From an uncultured Acetatifactor sp. (GTDB taxonomy: Bacteria; Bacillota; Clostridia; Lachnospirales; Lachnospiraceae), in assembly GCA_910578815.1 (NCBI GenBank), contig CAJTSE010000003.1:65010-129009 (forward strand): 64,000 nucleotides of DNA, in the 5' to 3' direction. Within the stretch, counting starts at the first letter, position 1; every line of letters starts with the position of its first letter. Shown here in pieces: positions 1 through 7,205 of the stretch. The notes beneath the pieces are model-generated. The model searched no databases. It was not told where the DNA came from and saw nothing but the letters and a program-made list of their open reading frames with translations. The position numbers were made by a program, and so were the translations under genes.

Positions 1-2
1 TG

Positions 3-107
3 GAGCAGGGAGCGGCAGGGAGCGATAACGGGCAGTTGGAGCAGGGAGCGGCAGGGAGCGATAACGGGCAGTTGGAGCAGGGAGCGGCAGGAAGCGGTAA
101 CGGACAA
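3..107 (+). repeat. 36-bp coding tandem repeat, about three copies
   Basis: Units at 3-35 (partial), 36-71 and 72-107 encode LEQGAAGSDNGQ-like 12-residue repeats in the linker of the WYL regulator. The first units are nearly identical in DNA; the last has several silent or near-silent changes. The array probably extends left of the window. Such identity suggests recent expansion by slippage or unequal crossing over. Confidence 0.9.
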
Positions 108-386
108 TCGGAGTCTGGCGGCGAAGGCTGGGAGACAAACCGGGAAGAGAAGGTAGTATTTCGGGTTGCCGGAAAAGAAGCTTACCGCATTTATGACCGC
201 TTTGAGGAAGAAGAGATTGAACGGTTGCCGGACGGAGACTTTTTAATTACGCTTCAATGCTATCTGGACGATTGGGTCTACGGGGTAATCTTGTCCTTTG
301 GCCCTTCGGCAAAGGTAATGGCGCCGGAGCATGTCAGGGAAAAAGTGGTGGAAAAAATTCGAGACATGGAGAAAAATTATTTATAA
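3..386 (+). CDS. WYL-domain transcriptional regulator, C-terminal part (5' end outside window)
   Basis: The frame is open from the left edge of the window, so only the C-terminal end of the protein is present. After a low-complexity linker (about residues 1-50 of the visible part) the sequence around VVFRVAGKEAYRIYDRF and the tail WVYGVILSFGPSAKVMAPE, then an amphipathic helix, match the end of WYL-domain regulators of the YafY type. In that family an N-terminal helix-turn-helix binds DNA and the WYL domain senses a ligand. The linker is made of 12-residue tandem repeats, which is unusual for the family. The DNA-binding half is not visible, so target genes cannot be inferred. The family call rests on the C-terminal pattern only. 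Confidence 0.65.
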   Translation, partial: EQGAAGSDNGQLEQGAAGSDNGQLEQGAAGSGNGQSESGGEGWETNREEKVVFRVAGKEAYRIYDRFEEEEIERLPDGDFLITLQCYLDDWVYGVILSFGPSAKVMAPEHVREKVVEKIRDMEKNYL

Positions 387-520
387 TATGACGCACAGAT
401 GTCAGAATATCTTTGTTATAGTTGGTTTGTAACCGTTCGGAGAGATGCCTTAAGTATTATGTTGATACAGGTATCGGAAACCGGGCAGTAAATACAACGA
501 ATAACGGAGGAAAAGAGAAA

Positions 521-787
521 ATGGATCAAAATTTGAAGATTTGTCAGAGCTGCGGAATGCCCATGCAGGAGGACCAGTACGGAACAAATAAGGACGGCAG
601 CAAGAATGACAGCTATTGCTGCTACTGTTACAAGGACGGCGTATTTGTACAGGATTGCAGCCTGGAGGAAATGGTGGAGTTCTGTGCGCCCTTTGAGGTG
701 GAGGGCGGACGGGCTGGAAGTCTGGAAGAGGCAAAGGAGCAGCTTATGAAATATTTCCCTACACTGGAGAGATGGAAATTAACGTAA
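521..787 (+). CDS. zinc-ribbon domain protein
   Basis: An 88-residue protein. It opens with CQSCGMPM, followed about 25 residues later by CCYCYKDG; these paired cysteines are the pattern of the putative zinc-ribbon family found in many Clostridia (often with an added small-molecule domain elsewhere). The second half (SLEEMVEFCAPF..SLEEAKEQLMKYFP) looks like a helical tail. The ATG at 521 is chosen because it follows ACGGAGG at a normal distance; an upstream in-frame start at 422 lacks a ribosome binding site. No partner gene is close. The molecular role is unknown; metal binding is inferred from the cysteines. Confidence 0.75.
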   Translation: MDQNLKICQSCGMPMQEDQYGTNKDGSKNDSYCCYCYKDGVFVQDCSLEEMVEFCAPFEVEGGRAGSLEEAKEQLMKYFPTLERWKLT

Positions 788-806
788 GAAAAGCAGATGG
801 ATGTTA

Positions 807-920
807 GTGTGAAACATACATTTTTCACATGCAAAATTGTGCCTGCGGCCCATACGACAAAAAGCCTATGCTTTTCGCCGTCAAGAATTCGCGGGATTAC
901 GGAAAGGTATGGTTATTAGT
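807..920 (+). repeat. leader element family B, copy 1 (before fpg-like gene)
   Basis: Begins with a TGTGAAA/TTTCACA hairpin, continues GCAAAATTGTGCCTGCGGC and ends GGATTACGGAAAGG followed by TATGGTTATTAGT just before the ATG. The same blocks in the same order precede xpt (48182-48261, minus strand), and the last 40 bp precede the GH127 gene (60511-60551). In every copy the upstream RTG of GGTTATTAGTATG is in frame with the gene, adding Met-Val-Ile-Ser if used. Confidence 0.8.
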
Positions 921-1802
921 ATGCTGGAAATACCGGAAAGTTTGACAATCGCGGGACAACTGAATGAAACGGTACAGGGCAAAAGAATTGTGGAGGTTGA
1001 AGCGGCACATACCCCTCACTCCTTTGCCTGGTACAGTGGAGAACCCGGATTCTATTCGGAAGTTATGGAAGGGCGGGAGATCGGCGTATCAGTGGGTATT
1101 GGAAGTATGGTGGAAATTGCGCTGGGGCCAAAGCATCCGAAAATGGTACATCTAAAATGCGGCGTCTCGGAAGCGGAAAATTCCAGGAAGTACAGCTTTA
1201 TAGCGGGGGACGGTGCAACAATCCGCTATTTTGAGCCGGGGCAGCCGCTGCCGGAACGGTATCAGACCCGTATTACCCTGGAGGACGGCAGCAGCGTGAT
1301 CTGCACGATACGGATGTACGGAAGCATGTCTCTGGTGCAGCCGGAGGTTTTTGATAATCCGTATTATCTGGCGGCAAAGAAAAAACCGCTGCCAAATACG
1401 AAGAATTTTACCTACAGCTATTTCAGAGGGCTGTTTGATGAGGTATCGGGGACAATGTCCATGAAGGCGTTTCTGGCTACGCAGCAGCGGATTCCGGGGC
1501 TTGGGAACGGTGTGCTGCAGGATATTCTGCTGGAGGCAGGGCTTCATCACAAGAGGAAGATCGGCAGTCTGACGGAGGTGCAGAGGCGGCGAATCTATGA
1601 TACAGTTGTGGAGACACTGCGGAAAATGACGGCCGGAGGCGGCCGGGATACGGAGAAGGATCTTTTTGGAAAGGCGGGCGGGTATCATACTCTGCTCAGC
1701 CAGCGAGCGGCGGGAAGGCCCTGCCCGTACTGCGGCACGGAGATTCGGAAGGCGAATTATCTGGGCGGTACCGTGTATTTTTGTCCTACGTGCCAAGTGT
1801 GA
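921..1802 (+). CDS. Fpg/Nei-family DNA glycosylase-like protein
   Basis: 293 residues, the normal length of formamidopyrimidine-DNA glycosylase/endonuclease VIII. The N-terminus MLEIPE aligns with the canonical MPELPE, the middle contains the helix-two-turn-helix stretch around QQRIPGLGNGVLQDIL, and the C-terminus is a four-cysteine zinc finger (CPYCG...CPTC). In classical members Pro2 is the nucleophile that forms a Schiff base with the damaged base sugar; here residue 2 is Leu, while Glu3 is kept. This may mark a subfamily with altered or lost glycosylase activity. The start at 921 is chosen from the protein alignment; an in-frame ATG at 909 would add MVIS and lies inside the repeated leader. 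Confidence 0.8.
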   Translation: MLEIPESLTIAGQLNETVQGKRIVEVEAAHTPHSFAWYSGEPGFYSEVMEGREIGVSVGIGSMVEIALGPKHPKMVHLKCGVSEAENSRKYSFIAGDGATIRYFEPGQPLPERYQTRITLEDGSSVICTIRMYGSMSLVQPEVFDNPYYLAAKKKPLPNTKNFTYSYFRGLFDEVSGTMSMKAFLATQQRIPGLGNGVLQDILLEAGLHHKRKIGSLTEVQRRRIYDTVVETLRKMTAGGGRDTEKDLFGKAGGYHTLLSQRAAGRPCPYCGTEIRKANYLGGTVYFCPTCQV

Positions 1803-2069
1803 AAGGTGAAAAGATATTCTAAGGTTGAAAAGAACTCAACCTAAGAATATCTAAGTTTCGCCTCGAAGAATTGCCTTTCGGCAATTCTTCATAGAGTTTC
1901 ACGGATTGTTTGTTCCGACTGCGTCGGCATATCTGGAAGTGTGAGAAGAACTTCCAAAGATGTCCCATCATGGGATGGGACGTCAAGAAGCGCCTGCGAT
2001 TCTTCCTGGAACTTTAGTTCCATGGGATTTGTTTGTTCCGACTGCGTCGGCATATCTGGAAGTATGAAA
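1803..2069 (+). repeat. tandem hairpin elements (family A relatives), two copies
   Basis: Two successive units end with the same stretch, TTTGTTTGTTCCGACTGC then GTCGGCATATCTGGAAGT (about 1907-1941 and 2026-2062). Unit 1 has a 17-bp stem (AGATATTCTAAGGTTGA against TCAACCTAAGAATATCT, one mismatch), then GAAGAATTGCC/GGCAATTCTTC, then CACGGATT. Unit 2 has GATGTCCCATC/GATGGGACGTC and GGAACT/AGTTCC hairpins. No protein is encoded. Layout matches the leaders in front of aroK and others, but here it runs into a broken acetyltransferase gene. Confidence 0.75.
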
Positions 2070-2248
2070 GGAATGAATATCGAAGGAAGAAAGCAGCTGC
2101 CTTACTGTCTTCCCATGCGATTGCCGAATTGTTACATAATGGTGCAGAGACGGTAACCCTCAGCGCGTGCGGCGATTCGGTGCATCTATATAAGAGCTTG
2201 GGATTTAAAAAGTACTTTAATAATATGATCTTGAAGTTTGAATTTTAA
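2063..2248 (+). pseudogene. remnant of a GNAT acetyltransferase (C-terminal part only)
   Basis: The translation EYRRKKAAALLSSHAIAEL, then GAETVTLSACGDSVHLYKS and LGFKKYFNNMILKFEF reads like the acetyl-CoA-binding and C-terminal part of a GNAT protein (R-x-x-G-x-A loop, degenerate here, then strand and helix ending in LYKSLGFK). The N-terminal half is absent; its place is taken by the repeated hairpin elements. There is no usable start with a ribosome binding site. I read it as a decayed fragment rather than a functional small protein. Confidence 0.6.
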
Positions 2249-2309
2249 TATAGCTATGCTTGCTGCGTATATGTCCGGGCGTATTGAGAGCGAGTGGAAT
2301 GGAGGAAAT

Positions 2310-2774
2310 ATGGAAATCAGCAGGTGTGTTAAGGAATCTTTTACGGTGATCGGGAAAGAAGGGTCTACCGGGGACGGGGAAGGGTTTATCATGCGGCTTT
2401 GGGAGGATGCCAACAGTCATTTCGGAGAGGTGGCAGATCTGGCGAAAAAGGATGAAAAGGGAAATGTGGCGGGTGTCTGGGGAGCCATGTCGGATGATAG
2501 TCGTTCTTTTCTGCCCTGGGAAGACAATTTTTCCAGGGGGCTGTATCTGGCCGGAGTGGAATGCGAAGCAGGGGCAGAGGCGCCCGAAGGCTGGACAAAA
2601 TGGGTGATTCCGGGATTTGAGTATGTTTATGCCGCAAAGATGAGCGAGGATACCTTTTCCGAGGTACTGGAGTATTTGAAAGAAAAGGGGCTGGAGCTTG
2701 CGGGAGCAGTGCAGGAATTTAACTGCCCTGAGACCCGAAAGGAATATTTATTCTTCCCGATTCGCAGGCTGTGA
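2310..2774 (+). CDS. GyrI-like / effector-binding domain protein
   Basis: 154 residues. The pattern of a short strand (RCVKESFTVIGKEG), then VWGAMSD, LYLAGVEC, WTKWVIPGFEYVYA and a final YLFFPIRR is typical of stand-alone GyrI-like (AraC effector-binding, SHV fold) proteins that bind small hydrophobic or cationic ligands. No helix-turn-helix is present, so it is unlikely to bind DNA alone. ATG 2310 follows GGAGGAA at the right distance; an upstream in-frame start at 2238 has no ribosome binding site. Its natural ligand and partner are unknown. Confidence 0.75.
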   Translation: MEISRCVKESFTVIGKEGSTGDGEGFIMRLWEDANSHFGEVADLAKKDEKGNVAGVWGAMSDDSRSFLPWEDNFSRGLYLAGVECEAGAEAPEGWTKWVIPGFEYVYAAKMSEDTFSEVLEYLKEKGLELAGAVQEFNCPETRKEYLFFPIRRL

Positions 2775-2837
2775 CAAAATGGTTTTTAATATAGTGTCAT
2801 TGTGTGCACGATTGTGGCAGCCTGATGATTCAATAAA

Positions 2838-2873
2838 GTAACAGTTCCGAAACTTCATAATCAAGTAACAGGC
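2838..2873 (+). repeat. partial copy of 74-bp palindromic element (family E)
   Basis: GTAACAGTTC followed by TAATCAAGTAACAG matches the left half of the complete elements at 11344-11417 and 31632-31704. The right half is missing and is replaced by the long stem structure described next. Confidence 0.65.
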
Positions 2874-2874
2874 C

Positions 2875-3005
2875 ACAGCCGGCTGTTGTTCTCACTGAGG
2901 ATTATTTAAGACGTCGGTACATAGCAAGCGCACGATGCCTGCTATGCACACGTTACGTCGAGCCTCAAGCGAAAGCGTGTATGAGTGAGAATGACAGTCG
3001 GCTGT
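2875..3005 (+). ncRNA. candidate structured RNA with a 22-bp closing stem
   Basis: Bases 2875-2896 pair with 2984-3005 without a bulge; 19 pairs are Watson-Crick and the three others are G-U wobble in plus-strand RNA. Inside the 87-base loop GACGT pairs with ACGTC and CATAGCA with TGCTATG, giving a second nested stem. The 394-base gap between the GyrI-like gene and trpS contains no reading frame of note. The structure ends about 70 bases before the trpS promoter and is not a T-box: no T-box sequence or terminator was seen. It may be a decayed palindromic element instead of a functional RNA. Confidence 0.4.
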
Positions 3006-3075
3006 CGTAGTCAGATTGTGGGATTCTGAATTGTCACTTAAAAGTTATTATTTTGAACTTAGACATTTAAAAATG

Positions 3076-3104
3076 TTTTCCAATCGTAAAAAAGATGGTA
3101 CAAT
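3076..3104 (+). promoter_or_regulatory. probable promoter of trpS
   Basis: The sequence TGGTACAAT at 3096-3104 is an extended -10 box. The -35 region 17 bases upstream (TTTTCC) is weak, which is common for extended -10 promoters. The transcript would start near 3111 and have a leader of about 58 bases, too short for a T-box. Confidence 0.5.
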
Positions 3105-3168
3105 ATACTGAAAGTATTACATAAAAAACGTAAAAAAATTAAAAATCATTGTAGAAAGGATAGCAAAA

Positions 3169-4254
3169 ATGGATAAAATCATATTGACAGGAGACAGACC
3201 TACCGGAAGGCTGCATGTAGGACATTATGCAGGTTCTTTGCGCAGGCGAGTAGAATTGCAGAATTCAGGGGAATATAAAAAGACGTTTATTATGATCGCC
3301 GATGCGCAGGCATTGACGGATAATATAGAGAATCCGGAGAAGGTGCGCCAGAACATTATTGAGGTGGCATTGGATTATATGTCATGCGGTCTGGATCCTT
3401 TAAAGTCTACATTGTTTATACAATCCCAGATTCCGGAGCTTTGCGAATTGACCTTTTATTATATGGATCTGGTAACGGTGGCCAGACTGCAGAGGAATCC
3501 TACGGTTAAGAGCGAAATTCAGATGCGCAATTTTGAAGCCAGTATTCCGGTAGGTTTTTTTACCTATCCCATCAGTCAGGCCGCAGACATTACTGCTTTT
3601 AAAGCCACTACCGTTCCGGTGGGAGAAGATCAGCTGCCCATGATCGAGCAAACGAGGGAGATTGTACACAAGTTTAATACGGTTTATGAACCGGTACTGG
3701 TTGAGCCAACGGCACTTTTGCCGGAGAATGAGGCATCCAAGAGGCTGCCGGGGACGGACGGGAAGGCGAAGATGAGTAAGTCACTGGGTAACTGTATCTA
3801 TCTTGCAGATACGGCGGACGAGGTCAGAACCAAGATCATGAGCATGTTTACCGATCCCCTGCACCTGCAGGTCAATGATCCCGGACACTTGGAGGGGAAT
3901 ACGGTATTTACGTATCTGGATGCCTTTTGCAGGCAGGAGCATTTTGAGCGTTATCTGCCGGAATATGCAAATTTGGATGAACTGAAGGCACATTATCAAA
4001 GGGGCGGTCTTGGAGATGTGAAGGTAAAAAAATTCCTGAATAACATTATGCAGGAGGTGCTGGAGCCCGTCCGCACTCGTAGAAAAGAGCTGGAGAAGGA
4101 TATTTCTGCAGTGTATGACGTGCTCAAGAAAGGGAGTGTGGCGGCCAGGGAGACAGCGGCGCAGACACTTTCTGAGGTAAAGAGTGCCATGAAGATTAAT
4201 TATTTCGAAGATGCGGAGTTGATCCGCATGCAAAGGGAGAAATATGAAGCTTAG
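3169..4254 (+). CDS. trpS: tryptophanyl-tRNA synthetase
   Basis: Attaches tryptophan to tRNA-Trp using ATP, in the cytoplasm. 361 residues, a little longer than the classical 330. Class I signatures are clear: TGDRPTGRLHVGHYAGSL at the N-terminus with HVGH at 16-19 (HIGH motif) and KMSKS at 201-205. The start follows GAAAGGAT. The last 11 bases overlap the next gene, so the two are translated in one operon. The extra length fits the alternative TrpS type with an insertion before KMSKS that is frequent in Firmicutes as a second paralogue; whether this is the only TrpS of the genome cannot be told from the window. Confidence 0.95.
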   Translation: MDKIILTGDRPTGRLHVGHYAGSLRRRVELQNSGEYKKTFIMIADAQALTDNIENPEKVRQNIIEVALDYMSCGLDPLKSTLFIQSQIPELCELTFYYMDLVTVARLQRNPTVKSEIQMRNFEASIPVGFFTYPISQAADITAFKATTVPVGEDQLPMIEQTREIVHKFNTVYEPVLVEPTALLPENEASKRLPGTDGKAKMSKSLGNCIYLADTADEVRTKIMSMFTDPLHLQVNDPGHLEGNTVFTYLDAFCRQEHFERYLPEYANLDELKAHYQRGGLGDVKVKKFLNNIMQEVLEPVRTRRKELEKDISAVYDVLKKGSVAARETAAQTLSEVKSAMKINYFEDAELIRMQREKYEA

Positions 4255-5284
4255 TACAGATTATGATACTGATTTTGAAGAGACGGATCCGGAAAACAAG
4301 GACGTAAAGCCGGTGACCAAAGTGCTGGTCTTTCTTGGGTTAATAGCTGTGGCAGCGGTAATCTGTGCCATTTTGTGGAATGTGACCCATGGTGATAAGA
4401 AGGACGGCGGCGAAAATTCTCTTGTAAAGGGGAATTTGGAGGAATCTGTGCCGGAAGGGGATGCCGGAAGCCGGAAGCCGGATACGGAGACGGCTTCTAA
4501 AGGAAATGACGGTGCGGTTTCTGAGGAGGATGGAGAACAGGGATCTGGGACAGCCTTGGAGGAAAGCGGAGAGAGCGCTCCTGGGCAGGAGGATATTCAA
4601 AATTCTGGATCAGTTCCCGCAGAAAGCGGCGAGGAAGATCCGGGAGAAATGTTTGAGGGCAGCTCCGGCTCGGAATCAGGGATAGGCTCCGAGCCGGGGG
4701 AGGCATCTGGTCAGAAGCCGGGAACTTCTGTGCCCAGCGAAACGGATAACGGCGGCTCAGGACAGAAAACGGATGAGAACGCCATGGTCTTTGCAGAATG
4801 CGAGGAGGTGGTGACTCCTAAGGAAGTGATTAATCTTCGTTCCACCCCCAGCACGGCGGCGGATAATATTGTCTCTCAGGCTGCAAACGGCGAGGTATTG
4901 AACAGAACCGGAATCAACCATGACACAGGCTGGTCCAGGGTAGAATATAACGGACAAGTTCTTTATGCAGTCAGCAGTTACTTGACTGCTGATCTGACTG
5001 CTCAGCCGCCGTCTGCTGAGCCGGATGTAAACAGTGTCAGCACAAAGGATGGCAGGACCATTGTTTTTGTTGACTGTGACGACAATATTTCTCCTAAAAT
5101 GTACGTGAATCTGCGTTTGGAACCCAGTACCTCAGAAGGCAATGATACGGTACATTGCAGGCTTGAATATGGTGAGGTCGTACATCGCACGGGAGTTAGT
5201 GAGGAATCCGGCTGGTCCAGGGTGGAGTATGACGGAATTGTGCTTTATGTAGTCACAAGCTATATGTACGTGGTGGAAGACTAG
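4244..5284 (+). CDS. membrane-anchored protein with two SH3-like domains
   Basis: 346 residues. A short cytoplasmic N-terminus is followed by one membrane segment (about residues 25-46, VLVFLGLIAVAAVICAILW), then a long Glu/Ser/Gly-rich linker (about 50-175), then two bacterial SH3-like domains of about 60 residues, each with the hallmark NLRSTPST or NLRLEPST and a GWSRVEY core ending in a YAVSSYL or YVVTSYM strand. Such domains usually bind peptidoglycan or cross-bridge peptides, so the protein is probably displayed on the outer face of the membrane. It overlaps trpS by 11 bases; the pairing is probably fortuitous. No catalytic domain is present. Confidence 0.75.
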   Translation: MKLSTDYDTDFEETDPENKDVKPVTKVLVFLGLIAVAAVICAILWNVTHGDKKDGGENSLVKGNLEESVPEGDAGSRKPDTETASKGNDGAVSEEDGEQGSGTALEESGESAPGQEDIQNSGSVPAESGEEDPGEMFEGSSGSESGIGSEPGEASGQKPGTSVPSETDNGGSGQKTDENAMVFAECEEVVTPKEVINLRSTPSTAADNIVSQAANGEVLNRTGINHDTGWSRVEYNGQVLYAVSSYLTADLTAQPPSAEPDVNSVSTKDGRTIVFVDCDDNISPKMYVNLRLEPSTSEGNDTVHCRLEYGEVVHRTGVSEESGWSRVEYDGIVLYVVTSYMYVVED

Positions 5285-5500
5285 CGTGTTGTTGACCAAC
5301 GATGCCGTCGCATGGCCTCCTTCCTCAGCCTTGCCGATAAAATTTCAGTCTGCGAATTTTCCACGGATATAATGAGGATGGCATATTTGGGACAGTAGAT
5401 TTGCAGCAGATAAAAAGAGATGGTTGAACAGCGGAATGAATAAAAATTCCTTCGGAGAGAAATACTGGATTAAAAAGCCAGAAATCCGGAGGAATTTATT

Positions 5501-6571
5501 ATGAGCAAAAATCAGAAATTAGGAAAAGCCAGCATGAAACCGGAACAGCCGGTTTATATCTTAAGCAGCGGAAGCGTGGTTGGTACTAAGGAAGGGCAGG
5601 GACCCTTGGGACTGTTGTTTGATACGGTAGGTGAGGACGACATGTTTGGCTGTGAGACCTGGGAAGAGGCGGAGAGTAGTATTCAAAAGGATGCCGTATA
5701 TTTGGCATTGACCAAGGCCGGGTTGAAAGCGGAAGAGGTATCCTATATTTTTGCGGGTGACTTACTTGGTCAATCTATAGCCACATCATTTGGTATAGCC
5801 AGTTACCAGATACCACTACTGGGTGTATATGGGGCCTGTTCTACTTGTGGGGAGTCGTTGACTCTTGGAGTCATGAGTATTGCGGGGGGATTTGCGGACA
5901 GAGTAATCTGTGCTACCTCCAGCCACTTTGCCAGTGCAGAGAAAGAGTTTCGTTTTCCTCTTGACTATGGTAACCAAAGACCTCTTTCCGCCACCTGGAC
6001 GGTGACCGGCAGCGGTGCTTTTGTACTTGGAAGCGAAGCAGCCATGCAAGATATGGGAGCTGAGGATAGTAAAGGAAGCACGGATAAGAAAAAGGCGCGG
6101 GCGCGCATTACGGGAATGACGGTGGGAAAGATTGTTGATTATGGCCTGAAGGATTCGATGAATATGGGGGCCTGTATGGCTCCGGCGGCGGCCTCTACGA
6201 TTGAACAGCATTTAATTGACTTTAATAGTCAACCGGAAGATTATGATAAGATCATTACGGGAGATCTGGGAAAGGTGGGGCAGAGAGTACTGATTGACCT
6301 GCTTCGGGAAAAAGGGATTGACATTTCCGCGCAGCATATGGACTGTGGAATTGAAATTTTTGATGCGGATTCTCAGGATACTCATGCAGGCGGGAGCGGC
6401 TGCGGATGTTCTGCAGTTACTCTGTCTGCTTATATCCTGAAGCAGCTGGAAGAGAAAAACTGGAAAAGGGTGCTTTTTATGCCTACGGGGGCGCTGTTGA
6501 GTAAGACCAGTTTTAATGAGGGGAAAAGTGTTCCTGGCATTGCACACGGGCTGGTAATTGAATCGGTATAG
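5501..6571 (+). CDS. spoVAD: stage V sporulation protein AD
   Basis: 356 residues with a thiolase-like fold. SpoVAD belongs to the SpoVA membrane complex that moves dipicolinic acid into the spore core and lets it out in germination; SpoVAD binds dipicolinic acid. Recognisable blocks are IFAGDLLGQ, GVYGACSTCGESL, PLSATWTVTGSGAFVL, GDLGKVGQ and AGGSGCGCSA near the C-terminus. The start follows CCGGAGG. The usual neighbours spoVAC and spoVAE are not adjacent; a spoVAE-like gene lies 12 kb downstream. A sigma-G promoter would be expected but was not identified with confidence in the 216 bases upstream. Confidence 0.93.
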   Translation: MSKNQKLGKASMKPEQPVYILSSGSVVGTKEGQGPLGLLFDTVGEDDMFGCETWEEAESSIQKDAVYLALTKAGLKAEEVSYIFAGDLLGQSIATSFGIASYQIPLLGVYGACSTCGESLTLGVMSIAGGFADRVICATSSHFASAEKEFRFPLDYGNQRPLSATWTVTGSGAFVLGSEAAMQDMGAEDSKGSTDKKKARARITGMTVGKIVDYGLKDSMNMGACMAPAAASTIEQHLIDFNSQPEDYDKIITGDLGKVGQRVLIDLLREKGIDISAQHMDCGIEIFDADSQDTHAGGSGCGCSAVTLSAYILKQLEEKNWKRVLFMPTGALLSKTSFNEGKSVPGIAHGLVIESV

Positions 6572-6728
6572 CCAGGATATTTTAATTGAAAAGAGTGATT
6601 GAGGAAATGCAAGGGCTATGGTAACATAGTCCTTGAAGTGTTTACTTACAGAATGGGGAATTGCGAAAATCTTTATAACCGCGGAGATTTTCCCAGCTGT
6701 CTGTTTTCGAAAAAAGGAAGGGACAAAA

Positions 6729-7205
6729 ATGGAGGCAGTGAGTTATAAGATAGTACGGCTGACGGACAAGCCGGAGATAAAGGAACAGGCGGCCCTGTGG
6801 TTTCATGAAAAGTGGGACATACCGTTGAATGCCTATCTGGAGAGTATGGATGAATGCCTGACGGAAGGAAATCCGGTGCCGCAGTGGTATGTGGCGACGG
6901 AAGATAACAGGATTATTGGCGGTCTGGGGGTTATTGAGAATGACTTCCATGACAGAAAGGACCTGGTGCCTAACGTCTGTGCGGTATATACGGAAGAAGA
7001 CAGGCGCAGAAGGGGGGTGGCCGGCGCCCTATTACATTACGTATGTGCCGACATGAAAGAGAAGGGAATAGATACCCTGTATCTTGTAACGGATCACATC
7101 GGGTTTTATGAACGATATGGATGGGAATTTTATTGTATGGTACAGGGGGACGGAGAGGCGGAAATGTCAAGAATGTATATACACAGAGAGGGTGAAGGTT
7201 TATGA
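6729..7205 (+). CDS. GNAT family N-acetyltransferase
   Basis: 158 residues, typical GNAT length. The acetyl-CoA loop appears as VCAVYTEEDRRRRGVAGAL (R/Q-x-x-G-x-A), preceded by IIGGLGVIEN and followed by the C-terminal LYLVTDHIGFYERYGWEF. ATG 6729 follows GGAAGGGAC; an earlier in-frame start at 6633 has no binding site. The stop overlaps the ATG of the GH43 gene by four bases (ATGA), so both are translationally coupled. The substrate is not predictable; coupling to a glycosidase gene does not by itself show a role in sugar metabolism. Confidence 0.85.
   Translation: MEAVSYKIVRLTDKPEIKEQAALWFHEKWDIPLNAYLESMDECLTEGNPVPQWYVATEDNRIIGGLGVIENDFHDRKDLVPNVCAVYTEEDRRRRGVAGALLHYVCADMKEKGIDTLYLVTDHIGFYERYGWEFYCMVQGDGEAEMSRMYIHREGEGL

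Noticed and set aside
3105..3168. T-box leader before trpS
   Set aside because: The leader after the probable promoter is under 60 bases and has no T-box sequence, specifier loop or terminator.
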